Below are positions 7,759-15,026 of a stretch of DNA of 46,712 nucleotides, in pieces. The notes beneath the pieces were generated by a model. The model was not told the origin of the DNA and did not search any database. It was given only the letters and a program-made list of their open reading frames with translations. The translations under genes and the position numbers were made by a program. The stretch's first letter is position 1; each line of letters opens with the position of its first letter. The stretch lies in the IMG/VR virus record IMGVR_UViG_3300049024_000096, positions 1 through 46,712 of that record, one strand, 5' to 3'. This DNA comes from a virus.

Positions 7759-8015
7759 CGACATTCAACGGCAGCCTTTGGCGCTCCCTAGCCCAGTTCA
7801 CCTTGCTCAAGCGCTTCGCCCAGCGCGACGCAGAGGAGTTCATCCTGCGTTTCCTGGCACCACGACGACTCTGGGAGCGTATGCGCAACCGCGTCGCCGA
7901 AAACTGCGAGGTGTGCGGTCGCGTCATCGAGCCTGGTGCGGAGCGGTATCAGGATTGGGTGAGCGGGCATTTGCGCCGGCACGTGGAGTGTCACGAGCGA
8001 GAGGAGGCGAGCTAA
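7755..8015 (+). CDS. Small zinc-finger-like protein
   Basis: This gene encodes 86 aa from an ATG in an ATGA overlap. The N-terminal 45 residues are helical (SLAQFTLLKRFAQRDAEEFILRFL). The C-terminus has CEVCGRVI, then HLRRHVECH, a C-x2-C ... H-x4-C pattern fitting one zinc site. This layout is frequent in small phage DNA-binding proteins of unknown role. It is joined to the next gene by a TAATG overlap. Confidence 0.65.
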   Translation: MTTFNGSLWRSLAQFTLLKRFAQRDAEEFILRFLAPRRLWERMRNRVAENCEVCGRVIEPGAERYQDWVSGHLRRHVECHEREEAS

Positions 8016-8308
8016 TGACGGACGTTTACCGAGACACCGACGAGCGCTACCAACGAGACCCCGCCTTCCACGCGGCGGTCCGCACCATGGAGGCGATTGC
8101 GCGCGAGCACGGATTCACGCCGGGCGAGCTGAAGCAGATCGCGTTCAAGGCGGCGTTGAATCTCGAGGAGCGGCAACGTTTCGTGTCTGGAGAGCGCACC
8201 GTGTTCGTTCTGCGGCGGGCCCGTGTCGCCGCTCTTGTCGTACACGGGTGTCAACGGGCGTGTGCGGGTGGCAAGTACGAGCCGAGCGAGGAGGTGGAGG
8301 AGACATGA
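8015..8308 (+). CDS. Hypothetical early protein
   Basis: This gene encodes 97 aa. The ATG overlaps the upstream stop by one base (TAATG), with GAGGAGG upstream. The sequence is helical (FHAAVRTMEAIAREHGFTPGELKQIAFKAALNLEERQ). Its last residues (KYEPSEEVEE) recur almost exactly at the end of the gene at 8642-9037, part of a duplicated DNA block that continues into the following gene. Function unknown. Confidence 0.65.
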   Translation: MTDVYRDTDERYQRDPAFHAAVRTMEAIAREHGFTPGELKQIAFKAALNLEERQRFVSGERTVFVLRRARVAALVVHGCQRACAGGKYEPSEEVEET

Positions 8309-8379
8309 GCAAACCCCAACTCTACATCCCTGCCCACCGCGAAGAGCTCACAGTCGTGGACTGGTTCGTCATCGTCGGC
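8276..8379 (+). repeat. Direct repeat, copy 1 (about 104 bp)
   Basis: The DNA from the last codons of the 97-aa gene through the first 25 codons of the 71-aa membrane protein recurs at 9011-9111. The copies differ by scattered substitutions and one lost codon (the His of PAHREEL). The encoded text reads YEPSEE, then KPQLY[I/V]PA-REELTVVDW[F/L]VIVG in both places. Confidence 0.8.
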
Positions 8380-8520
8380 CAGACGTTGCTCGCGTTCTGG
8401 CTGGCGTGGCGAGGGTACGCCACCGAGAGCGGCGTTCACAGTGTCGCCGCGGCGGGCTGGCTGTTTTCCGCATCGAACTACTACACGGCGCGGAAGCGTT
8501 ACAACCCGAGGTTGCATTGA
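8305..8520 (+). CDS. Small two-helix membrane protein
   Basis: This gene encodes 71 aa from an ATG in an ATGA overlap, behind GGTGGAGG. There are two hydrophobic stretches: VVDWFVIVGQTLLAFWLAW (about residues 17-35) and VHSVAAAGWLFSASNYY (about 44-60), ending in a basic tail. It is probably an inner-membrane protein. A truncated copy of its first 24 codons lies at 9040-9114. The role is unknown; superinfection exclusion or a holin-like activity would be guesses. Confidence 0.65.
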   Translation: MSKPQLYIPAHREELTVVDWFVIVGQTLLAFWLAWRGYATESGVHSVAAAGWLFSASNYYTARKRYNPRLH

Positions 8521-8645
8521 TGCGAGATGCCGAAACGGACCGCTACGAGGCTATCGGTCGACTGGTGAGCGTAAAAATTGAGCGACACCCAGAGACTCAC
8601 AAGGTGCTGAAGCTTGTGGCTCATGTCGAGGAGGCGAAGCTATGA
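8520..8645 (+). CDS. 41-aa hypothetical protein
   Basis: This short frame starts with the ATG of a TGATG overlap and ends in an ATGA overlap with the next gene, so it is translationally stitched into the operon. The sequence is charged, with one strand-like stretch (AIGRLVSVKIERHPE) and VLKLVAHVEE. No motif is recognised. Reality rests mainly on the perfect start and stop coupling. Confidence 0.5.
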   Translation: MRDAETDRYEAIGRLVSVKIERHPETHKVLKLVAHVEEAKL

Positions 8646-9037
8646 AGCCGAGCGAGGTTCTACTGCAGCGTGTGATGGCGATTCACGAGGAGCAACTCAA
8701 CGGCCACGCCTTGAGCACGACGGGTGGTGGGAGCCCCAGCGAGGCGCATCGTTCAATCCTCGTTGCTCACGCCGTTCGGCGCGCCGCTGGTGAGCTGTTC
8801 GACGAATTGTTCGAGCGGTTGGCGAAGCTCGAGGCAGCCCACCCGAAAGCGCGAGACATCGTGGGTTCGACGGCAAGCGGGGAGATGGTGCATGGGCTTG
8901 CCATCACCGGCCCCGATACCGTCGGCCCCGCCGATGCGAGCACGCCGGAGCGGATGCGGGTGACGGTCGCTGGTGTGGCTCCAAGCGAGGACGTGGTGAG
9001 CATGGGTCGGTACGAGCCAAGTGAGGAGGCGGAGTAG
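8642..9037 (+). CDS. Hypothetical protein with duplicated C-terminus
   Basis: This gene encodes 131 aa from an ATG in an ATGA overlap. Residues 1-75 are helical (EVLLQRVMAIHEEQ, AVRRAAGELFDELFERLAKLEA). The rest is looser, ending RYEPSEEAE. The last eight or so residues match the end of the 97-aa gene upstream, inside the repeated block. The frame ends three bases before the truncated membrane-protein copy. Confidence 0.65.
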   Translation: MKPSEVLLQRVMAIHEEQLNGHALSTTGGGSPSEAHRSILVAHAVRRAAGELFDELFERLAKLEAAHPKARDIVGSTASGEMVHGLAITGPDTVGPADASTPERMRVTVAGVAPSEDVVSMGRYEPSEEAE

Positions 9038-9111
9038 TCGTGAACAAACCTCAACTGTACGTCCCAGCCCGCGAGGAACTCACAGTCGTGGACTGGCTCG
9101 TCATCGTCGGC
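9011..9111 (+). repeat. Direct repeat, copy 2 (about 101 bp)
   Basis: This is the second copy of the block at 8276-8379. It is three bases shorter through an in-frame codon loss. Similarity ends at the GTCGGC just before position 9112, where this copy has TAG in place of CAG. Confidence 0.8.
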
Positions 9112-9114
9112 TAG
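9040..9114 (+). pseudogene. Truncated copy of the 71-aa membrane protein gene
   Basis: From GTG 9040 the frame reads 24 residues, KPQLYVPAREELTVVDWLVIVG after the first two, and then a TAG. The intact gene at 8305-8520 has CAG (Gln) at this codon and continues into its membrane helix. After this point the two DNAs no longer match. It looks like the left part of a duplicated gene, lost by a nonsense change and/or a deletion. A 24-residue peptide could still be made. Confidence 0.7.
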
Positions 9115-9143
9115 GCATCGTGGATGCCGGGAGAGCCGACGTG

Positions 9144-9392
9144 ATGAACAGCGAAGAAACCGCGGCGTGGCGCGCGGCACAAATGGCCACGACAACCGGC
9201 GAGCGCTGCGAAGACTGCGGTTGCTTGATCACAACGAGCGCCGAAGCGTTTCGGAACCAATGGCGCTACGGGCCCCCGGATATTGAGAGGCTCGAAACCG
9301 ACAACCTGTGTTTTCCCGCCGAGCGTTACAACTGCGACGAGGGAGACTGTGAATGCGTGCGGCGAGCGAAGGCGAGGCGGCGAAGCCGATGA
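9144..9392 (+). CDS. Small Cys-rich protein
   Basis: This gene encodes 82 aa from ATG 9144; a GTG directly before it is an alternative. GGGAGAG lies eight bases ahead. CEDCGCLI (about 21-28) and a C-terminal CDEGDCEC cluster, plus another Cys in DNLCFP, suggest one or two metal sites. It is similar in style to the other Cys-rich early proteins at 1193-1565 and 7755-8015. Linked downstream by ATGA. Confidence 0.6.
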   Translation: MNSEETAAWRAAQMATTTGERCEDCGCLITTSAEAFRNQWRYGPPDIERLETDNLCFPAERYNCDEGDCECVRRAKARRRSR

Positions 9393-9751
9393 AACCCTCA
9401 AAGGAAACGAAGCGCTACCGCCGTGAGCTCGCAACTAGGATCCTTCGCAGCAAGCAAGCGCTCGGTCGCCACGACCGCTGCTGGTGCGTCGCTTTGGGTT
9501 TGGAAGCCCACCGTCTGGCCGCCTCTGGACTCACGAAGATCAAACTCAACGCGTGCGGCGAAGCGTTCCTGTTACGTGTCTTATATCTCCCGGCGCACGT
9601 GGAAGAGTTCGACGGTGGCGGCGTGACTTTTGTCTGGGCCGCACGGGAGCGCGCGGGTGGCCACTATCCAAGCTGGGACCCGAAGTCGCGAGCGCGTAAG
9701 AACGAGACCGCGGACATGGTTCGCCGGAAAGTCGAAGCGCGGAAGCCCTAG
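9389..9751 (+). CDS. Hypothetical protein, last gene of the early block
   Basis: This gene encodes 120 aa from the ATG in the ATGA overlap; an in-frame ATG at 9353 would add 12 residues. The N-terminus is basic (KPSKETKRYRRELATRILRSKQ), with CWCVALGLEAHRL and a beta-rich middle (FLLRVLYLPAHVEEFDGGGVTFVWAARE). No family was recognised. An 89-base gap without recognised signals separates it from the next gene, the first clear break in the overlapping early operon. Confidence 0.6.
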   Translation: MKPSKETKRYRRELATRILRSKQALGRHDRCWCVALGLEAHRLAASGLTKIKLNACGEAFLLRVLYLPAHVEEFDGGGVTFVWAARERAGGHYPSWDPKSRARKNETADMVRRKVEARKP

Positions 9752-9840
9752 CCATCGCTGACCAGGGCTCCGGAGTCGATTGCCGCCGACAGCCGGAACC
9801 TAGCACGAGCGAGCGGGCCTCGCTCAAGGAGAGCGCAGCG

Positions 9841-10836
9841 ATGTCGACCGAAGCAATCACGAAGGGTGACACCAGCACACACGGCCGCGCGCGCGGCGCC
9901 CTCGACCGAGAGCTCTACTGCCCGCGGCTCGAGCGCCTGCTGATGGGCGCGGCGTCCGAGCTCGGCCAGCGCGGCAACCTCGCCCAGGTGGTGGCGAGCA
10001 TCGAACGAGGCGGCGTTGGCGGAGCCGGCGAGGATCCCAACCTCGGGATGCTGCGCAGGTTGGGCGCCACCGACAACCGCGGCATCGACGGCCGGGTCGG
10101 TCAGATCCGGGAGCTAGAGCTGCGCTGGCGAGCGCTGGATCGCAAACACCAGGCGACCGCGCTGGCCGAATACCTGGGCACGTCGCGGGCGGACCCGACG
10201 ATCCGGGCCCACTTTGGCGAGGGGCAAGGCGGGCTCGCTGGGGTCGTGCTCCACAAGTGGCAGCAGAAGCAGGCGAAGGGCCGGGCTCGAGATGCCAGCG
10301 CCGGCAACGGAAGACTTTCGGTTGAGCTTGAACGCGTGCGGCGCGACCTGCTGCCGCTCGAGCAGGCGATCGCCAGGCTCGCGAACGACCGACCATCGGT
10401 GGCTACGGCGCGTGAACCCGAGCCCGAGCGGCCCTACGTCCCGCTGGTGCTGAGCCGCCGCGCCCGCCGCGAGGTCCTTGCCCCGTACCGAGCCGCGCGG
10501 GCTGCCTACCGTGCAGCCGAGGCCGCTCGCCGCGCTGACTTGGTGGCATGGCTGGTAGAGCGAGATGCGCGCCTGCCTGAGCTCCAGGCTACCGCGGCCT
10601 CGCTCCGAGCCGAACAGGCGCGTCTCTGCGCCCAGCAGGCCAGCCTGGCCGCCGCCGGCGACACCGTGGACGATGAGCTCGCTCTCGTGAAGCTCTGCCG
10701 TGGTGGCCTCACCAGGGAGGCCAGGGACGCCATGGTGGCCGCCGCCACGGCCGATGTGAGGGCGCTCCACCGGGCGTGGTACGCGACCGCCAAGCGGGCC
10801 GCCAAGGCCTGGGCCGACGAGGAGACGGCGGCCTGA
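9841..10836 (+). CDS. Helical protein of unknown function upstream of packaging genes
   Basis: This gene encodes 331 aa from an ATG with AAGGAGAG upstream. It is Ala/Arg-rich with long helices in the second half (YRAARAAYRAAEAARRADLVAWLVERDARLPELQATAASLRAEQARLCAQQASLAAAG), probably coiled coil. The first half has a more mixed fold (LLMGAASELGQRGNLAQVVASIERGG ... GIDGRVGQIRELELRWRALDRKHQATALAEYLG). It begins a new gene block before the HTH protein and terminase. Position suggests a late-gene regulator or packaging accessory, but no motif supports this. Confidence 0.7.
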   Translation: MSTEAITKGDTSTHGRARGALDRELYCPRLERLLMGAASELGQRGNLAQVVASIERGGVGGAGEDPNLGMLRRLGATDNRGIDGRVGQIRELELRWRALDRKHQATALAEYLGTSRADPTIRAHFGEGQGGLAGVVLHKWQQKQAKGRARDASAGNGRLSVELERVRRDLLPLEQAIARLANDRPSVATAREPEPERPYVPLVLSRRARREVLAPYRAARAAYRAAEAARRADLVAWLVERDARLPELQATAASLRAEQARLCAQQASLAAAGDTVDDELALVKLCRGGLTREARDAMVAAATADVRALHRAWYATAKRAAKAWADEETAA

Positions 10837-11189
10837 GCCGCCAACGTCGCACCAAGCTCACGGACGAATGGGTGCCGCTCGCCGAGCACGCCAGGGAGAT
10901 AGGCATGCCCGAGCGCACCCTTCGCCGGCAGCTCTACGCGCTCCACCAGCGCATGGGTGGCGGTGTGCTCCGCTCCTACAACGTGCCCGGCACCCGAGTC
11001 GGAAAGTGGTTCTTCAATCGCGCCGTGACCCGCGCCGTACTCGCCCGCGAGCCCGACGACACCGAGGTCGCGCTCGGTGAGCATCTGACGCGTATCGAGA
11101 AAACGGAAAATCGACTCGCGGCACTGCGCCAATCCCTCAAGTCCTTGAGAGCGCTCGTGAATACGCTGCAAAACCAGGCAAAGGTCTGA
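10833..11189 (+). CDS. Helix-turn-helix protein with C-terminal coiled coil
   Basis: About 118 aa. The start is uncertain: a CTG at 10833 would overlap the upstream stop (CTGA) with GGAG upstream, and a GTG at 10872 is the next choice. WVPLAEHAREIGMPERTLRRQLYALHQRM is a convincing MerR/excisionase-type HTH, followed by a wing-like VPGTRVGKWFFNRAVT. Residues 85-118 (LTRIEKTENRLAALRQSLKSLRALVNTL) form a coiled coil for oligomerisation. It is probably a DNA-binding regulator. Three 10-bp repeats lie seven bases past its stop, a possible binding site. Confidence 0.65.
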   Translation: MSRQRRTKLTDEWVPLAEHAREIGMPERTLRRQLYALHQRMGGGVLRSYNVPGTRVGKWFFNRAVTRAVLAREPDDTEVALGEHLTRIEKTENRLAALRQSLKSLRALVNTLQNQAKV

Positions 11190-11195
11190 TCGGTT

Positions 11196-11225
11196 TGCGG
11201 CCATCTGCGGCCATTCCCGGCCACG
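11196..11225 (+). repeat. Three 10-bp direct repeats
   Basis: TGCGGCCATC, TGCGGCCATT and CCCGGCCACG lie end to end with an exact 10-base period, sharing CGGCCA. A 10-base period puts the copies on one face of the helix, as expected for cooperative protein binding. They follow the HTH gene immediately. Whether this is an operator, a TerS site or chance cannot be told from sequence. Confidence 0.55.
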
Positions 11226-11297
11226 GGGCGCCTAACCTCTATGTACGCGCCGGCAGACACAAGCCGGCCAAGCCCGAGGCCAACCCCCGACGAGCCC

Positions 11298-11489
11298 TCA
11301 CACGGCGGCCGGTGGGAGCAACGAGCCCGGGCGAGCCTGGACGGTCGCCACCGGACGAACCGGCGCCTCGTCGTCGGACCTGGTCACCGGGACCAAGCGC
11401 AACGGCGCGGCAGGACGCACCGGGGCCCAGCGGCTGAAGTCCTCCCAATCGGGAGGCGCGATGCGCGGGGTTTCGGGGGCGAAGGCCAT
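11298..11489 (-). CDS. Possible small reverse-strand gene
   Basis: A 63-aa frame starts MAFAPETPRIAPPDWEDFSRW and is Pro-rich. In its favour, about 55 of 63 third codon positions are G or C, as in the real genes here, and a TATACT -10-like box ends 12 bases before its ATG. Against it, no ribosome-binding site is visible, so it would be near-leaderless. It also has no recognisable fold and high GC makes chance frames common. Confidence 0.3.
   Translation of the reverse strand: MAFAPETPRIAPPDWEDFSRWAPVRPAAPLRLVPVTRSDDEAPVRPVATVQARPGSLLPPAAV
11441..11456. other. 6-bp hairpin (CCTCCC-AATC-GGGAGG)
   Basis: A perfect six-base stem with a four-base loop lies between the HTH gene and the terminase gene. 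No U-run follows on either strand, so it does not look like an ordinary intrinsic terminator. It could be a factor-dependent stop or a structural element of a packaging site. Confidence 0.4.
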
Positions 11490-11501
11490 GGCACGGTGGC
11501 G

Positions 11502-11507
11502 AGTATA
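11502..11507 (-). promoter_or_regulatory. Possible reverse-strand -10 element
   Basis: TATACT reads leftwards, five of six bases of the sigma-70 -10 consensus, in otherwise GC-rich DNA. No good -35 is found at 16-18 bases. A start about seven bases downstream would leave only a few bases before the ATG at 11489. Confidence 0.3.
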
Positions 11508-11524
11508 GCAAACGGTAGGCCAGC

Positions 11525-12007
11525 GTGGCCGGCAAGACGCGGCTCGATAACAAGCTCATCGCCAGGATCTGCAAGCACGTCGAAGGCGGCAGCTATCCGG
11601 ACGACGCCGCGGTCGCCGAAGGTGTGCCGCTCCGCACGTACCAGCATTGGGTGAGCCTCGGAACAGCCGAGGATGCCCCCGAAGACTCTCCGTACGCGGC
11701 CTTCGTCTTTGCGCTAGATCGCGCGCGCGCGCGAGGGAGGGTAGCCCTTGTCAAGGACGTCCGGTCCGGCGACACCCAAACCCGCAGAAAAGCCAAGGCT
11801 GCGGCCTGGTTGCTTGAGCGCACCCACTCCAAGCGCTTCGGCGCAATTATCCGCCACAAGGTCGAGGACGAGCTGAAGCGCCTGCTCGAGGTGGCGAAGA
11901 AGACGCTCGACCCTGGTCAGTACCGCAAGCTCTGCGAGGCGCTCAGTGGCCTTGATGAAATGGACGAACGGGTAGCGGGCGGCACGGACCCCGCGTCGCT
12001 GCAGTGA
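11525..12007 (+). CDS. terS: Terminase small subunit
   Basis: This gene encodes 160 aa from a GTG with only a weak binding site (GGTAGG). The N-terminus has an HTH (LDNKLIARICKHVEGGSYPDDAAVAEGVPLRTYQHWVSLG), the DNA-recognition region of TerS and transposase-like proteins. Then come RARARGRVALVKDVRSG and KAAAWLLERTHSKRFG, the usual TerS 'AAxWxLERxxPxxF' element. The C-terminus (VEDELKRLLEVAKKTLDPGQYRKLCEALSGLDE) is helical for oligomerisation. It recognises phage DNA and brings it to TerL, encoded five bases downstream. Confidence 0.85.
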   Translation: MAGKTRLDNKLIARICKHVEGGSYPDDAAVAEGVPLRTYQHWVSLGTAEDAPEDSPYAAFVFALDRARARGRVALVKDVRSGDTQTRRKAKAAAWLLERTHSKRFGAIIRHKVEDELKRLLEVAKKTLDPGQYRKLCEALSGLDEMDERVAGGTDPASLQ

Positions 12008-12011
12008 CGCC

Positions 12012-13646
12012 ATGAGCTACGTCGCCGAGGCGATCCGTAACCAAAACCGTCGCAGGTCGCTCTGGCCCGACCTGGCCCGCGCTGAGCTCGCCGAGCTGAA
12101 CGTCGCTGCTGAGGCCGAGGCTGCCAATCAGCCCAAGCCGGCCGGCTATATCGACCGCAACTCGGTCCTCACCGACTACGCGGACCGCCCCGTCGAATTC
12201 ATCCGCGACGTGCTGGGCGTCGAGCTCACGCCCCAGCAGATTCCGATCGCCCGGTGCCTCGTCGACCACGACAAGGTCGCGGTCAAGTCCGGGCAGAAGA
12301 CCGGCAAGACGCTCCTCGACATTTGCCTGGCCGTCTGGTGGTGCTGCACGCGCCGCCGCGGCAAGGTGATCTTCACATCCAGCTCCTTCGAGCAGGTGAA
12401 GGATCCGATGTGGTCCGAGCTCACGGCGCTGTGGCAGCGGCTACAGGACCGCGGCATCGACCTGTTCCCCGAGCCTGCGCTCGACCCACGCACGGGCGTC
12501 CGCTGGCGCGATGGTCGGAGTATCCGCGGCCTCTCGACCAAGAAGAAAGAGCGAGCGGCCGGCAAGTCCGGCGCCGAGCAGCTCATCATCTTGGACGAAA
12601 CGTCCGGCATCGACGCCGCCATCTGCGAGGCCTTCGAGGGCAACACGCTCGGCGGTGGCAAGCTGCTCTGCACGACGAACCCCACCGAGGTGAGCGGGTT
12701 CCTGTTCGAGTGCTTCCACAGCATGCGTGAGTTCTGGAAGTGCTTCACGCTCAGCGCGCGCGAAACTCCCAACTACGTCAACGACAACGACCTGATCCCG
12801 GGCCTCGCCCGCAGGCTCGACGTTGACCGCCTCATCAAGGCGTACGGCGAAGGTAGCCCCTTCGTGCAGGTGCGCGTCGATGGCGAATTCCCGACGACGT
12901 CCAGCAACGCCGTCATCACGCTGGGCCAGGTAGAAAAAGCTCTCAAGCGCTGGGCTTTGCTGCCCGAAGACTTGGCCGGCGGCACCACGCTCGATCTGGG
13001 CGTCGATGTGGCGCGCTTTGGCGCGGACGACTCCGCGATCACAGGTCGACGAGGGCTCCGGCTTTACAGCCCCGAGTGGTTCAAGGTCGAAAAGGACGTC
13101 GAAGCGGTCGTCCACGGCTACGACTCGCACGAGGTTGCTGGCGTGGTGTTGCGCTGCATGCGCGCGCTGCGAAGACCGGGCAACGAGCACGTTCGCATCA
13201 AGCTCGATGCCGCGGGCGGCTACGGAACCGCGGTGGCCGACGTGCTGCGGCACTTGCAAGCCGAGGGCAAAACCGAAGGTCTCGACCAGTTCGTGCAGAT
13301 CATCGAAGTCAACGTCTCGGAAGCGTCGAGCGAGCCGGAGAAATACCCCAGGCTGCGCAGCGAGGTCTGGTTCAGTGGGCGACTCTTCTTCCAGGCGGGC
13401 GGCGTCATGTACGGCGATCCGCAGCTCGAGAGCGAGCTCATCGCGCCGATCTACAAGGTGACCCCCAAGGGGCAGCTAGAGGTCGAGAAGAAAGAAGACA
13501 CGAAGAAGCGCCTTGGTCGTTCCCCCGACCGCGCCGACTCCGCGCTGCTCGCAATCTACGAGACGGGCCTCGGGCTCGCTGACGTCAAGCTCCCGGTCGT
13601 GGTGCCCTCCCGCTGGGGTGACAGCGCGAGCCGCGGATTCGGATGA
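12012..13646 (+). CDS. terL: Terminase large subunit (packaging ATPase-nuclease)
   Basis: This gene encodes 544 aa. In the ATPase domain, VELTPQQIPIARCL precedes Walker A SGQKTGKT (93-100), and Walker B is LIILDE (191-196) with E196 as catalytic Glu. Then comes coupling motif TTNP (221-224). The nuclease domain has D332 in LGVDVARFGADD, D399 in IKLDAAGGYG and D506/D509 in SPDRADSALLA, the RNase H-like acidic triad. It translocates DNA into the prohead and cuts it. It sits between TerS and portal, the standard order. Confidence 0.95.
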   Translation: MSYVAEAIRNQNRRRSLWPDLARAELAELNVAAEAEAANQPKPAGYIDRNSVLTDYADRPVEFIRDVLGVELTPQQIPIARCLVDHDKVAVKSGQKTGKTLLDICLAVWWCCTRRRGKVIFTSSSFEQVKDPMWSELTALWQRLQDRGIDLFPEPALDPRTGVRWRDGRSIRGLSTKKKERAAGKSGAEQLIILDETSGIDAAICEAFEGNTLGGGKLLCTTNPTEVSGFLFECFHSMREFWKCFTLSARETPNYVNDNDLIPGLARRLDVDRLIKAYGEGSPFVQVRVDGEFPTTSSNAVITLGQVEKALKRWALLPEDLAGGTTLDLGVDVARFGADDSAITGRRGLRLYSPEWFKVEKDVEAVVHGYDSHEVAGVVLRCMRALRRPGNEHVRIKLDAAGGYGTAVADVLRHLQAEGKTEGLDQFVQIIEVNVSEASSEPEKYPRLRSEVWFSGRLFFQAGGVMYGDPQLESELIAPIYKVTPKGQLEVEKKEDTKKRLGRSPDRADSALLAIYETGLGLADVKLPVVVPSRWGDSASRGFG

Positions 13647-13649
13647 TGA

Positions 13650-15011
13650 ATGAGTTTTTTCGGACGCCTCAAAGACTTGGTGTCACCACCCAAGGTGACG
13701 ACCACGCGCGTCAACCTGCGTGAGAAGCCGCTCCACGAGCAGTTTCAACGCATCGGCGGCGGCCTGTCGCCAGCCGACGTTTCGCGCATCTTGCAGCGCG
13801 CTGACATGGGGCAGCCGGCCACGCTGATCGATCTCTTCAACGAGGGTCGACAGAAGGACGGCCACCTCCAGGGCATTTGCTACACCCGCGACATCGCAGT
13901 CTCGCTCTGTGGGCTCGAGTTCGTCGACCCCACGCCAGCGAAGGGCAAGGAAAAGCCGGCCCGGAAAGATCAGAAGGCGATCGACCTGTGCCGCCGCGCG
14001 CGGGACAAGTTTGACGACTTCCCGCGGCTGGTCGAGCACCTCACGGGTGCCTACGTGCCAGGGCACGCAACGGCAACGGTGCGGTGGGAGAAGACGAAAG
14101 ACGGCCTCTTGCTCCCCGCGGAAGCTGAGCTCCTCAGTCCGCGCGACTTCATCTTCGCGCAGAAGACCGGCAAGCTCCGTTACCAGCGCGACCCCTTCGA
14201 TCTCGAAGGCATCGACATCCTGGCCGAGAACCCCGGCCGCGTTGTGCAGGTGCAGCGTCGCATCACCGGCGACGTGCAGGTCCGCGAGGGCCTGATCCGC
14301 TGCCTGGTGTGGGCCGCGCTGTTCCGCAACTGGTCGCTCAAAGACTGGATCGCGCTCGGCGAAATCGGCTGGAAGCCCTGGCGGCTCGCCTCGTACAAGA
14401 AGGGCGCGAGTCAGAAGGACATCGACGAACTCATCGCGATGCTCGAGCGCCTCGGCGCTACCGGTGTCGCGGCGATCCCTGAGACCACCGACATCAAGGT
14501 CGAGTGGCCCAAGGGCATGGCGCCCGGTACCGGCGGCTCGAGCACGCACCGTGAGCTGCTCGACACCATGGGCCGCGAGATGTCCAAGGCCGTACTCGGC
14601 CAGACGACGTCAGCAGAGCCTGGACCGAACGGTAGCCGCGCCTCGGATGAAGTGCGCGATAAGGTGCGTGCCGACATTCGCGAAGAAGACGCGATCGCCA
14701 CCGCCGCAGCGCTCTACAAGCACCTGTTCCGCCTTGTCGTGTCCGTGAACCTTGGCCCTGATGTCGAGTGTCCGGTGCCGTGGTTCCAGACTGACGAGTC
14801 CGTCGATCAGCTCGCGTTCGCGCAAGCCGTGAAGAACCTAGCCGACGCCAAGGTGCGGATCCCCCAGAAGTGGATTCGCGACGAGCTTGGCGCACCGGAG
14901 CCCAAGGAGGGCGAGGAGTGCATCGGTGAGGCTGAGCCTGAGCCGGAGCCCGATGGCGAAGACCCCGAAAAAGACCCTGAAGCGGACGACGCAGAAAAAG
15001 CCGCTGCCTGA
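13650..15011 (+). CDS. Portal protein, Mu gp29-like (DUF935)
   Basis: This gene encodes 453 aa. Family landmarks include QKDGHLQGICYTRDIAVSLCGLEF early on. These are followed by LVWAALFRNWSLKDWIALGEIGWKPWRLASYKKGASQKDIDELIAMLERLGATGVAAIP and MGREMSKAVLGQTTSAE, the diagnostic DUF935 'W ... E.fG.P.r.g.Y ... iskaiLGqT' pattern. It forms the dodecameric DNA channel at the capsid vertex and docks the terminase. The C-terminus is an acidic, repeat-like tail (EPEPEPDGEDPEKDPEADD). The Mu gp30-type minor head gene that often follows is absent here. Confidence 0.92.
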   Translation: MSFFGRLKDLVSPPKVTTTRVNLREKPLHEQFQRIGGGLSPADVSRILQRADMGQPATLIDLFNEGRQKDGHLQGICYTRDIAVSLCGLEFVDPTPAKGKEKPARKDQKAIDLCRRARDKFDDFPRLVEHLTGAYVPGHATATVRWEKTKDGLLLPAEAELLSPRDFIFAQKTGKLRYQRDPFDLEGIDILAENPGRVVQVQRRITGDVQVREGLIRCLVWAALFRNWSLKDWIALGEIGWKPWRLASYKKGASQKDIDELIAMLERLGATGVAAIPETTDIKVEWPKGMAPGTGGSSTHRELLDTMGREMSKAVLGQTTSAEPGPNGSRASDEVRDKVRADIREEDAIATAAALYKHLFRLVVSVNLGPDVECPVPWFQTDESVDQLAFAQAVKNLADAKVRIPQKWIRDELGAPEPKEGEECIGEAEPEPEPDGEDPEKDPEADDAEKAAA

Positions 15012-15026
15012 GGACGCGACCACCGA

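Larger units (their letters stand above)
11190..11524. other. 335-base gap with repeats and a hairpin, no clear forward gene
   Basis: This is the longest stretch without a confident gene. It begins with three 10-bp direct repeats (11196-11225). A GCCGGC/GCCGGC hairpin with an 8-base loop follows near 11250, then a strong CCTCCC/GGGAGG hairpin (11441-11456). A TATACT sequence lies on the reverse strand at 11507-11502. The forward frames here have poor protein character. The location directly upstream of the small terminase gene also fits a packaging (cos/pac) or late-promoter region. Confidence 0.5.

Noticed and set aside
9752-9840. Promoter in the 89-base gap
   Set aside because: TTGCCG and TAGCAC are only 15 bases apart and match consensus poorly.
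11441-11456. CCTCCC/GGGAGG hairpin as an intrinsic terminator
   Set aside because: No T-run follows on either strand, so it is listed only as a hairpin.
11241-11654. Forward frame of 137 codons across the gap before terminase
   Set aside because: Arg/Pro-rich with no fold; it runs into the terminase gene in a different frame.
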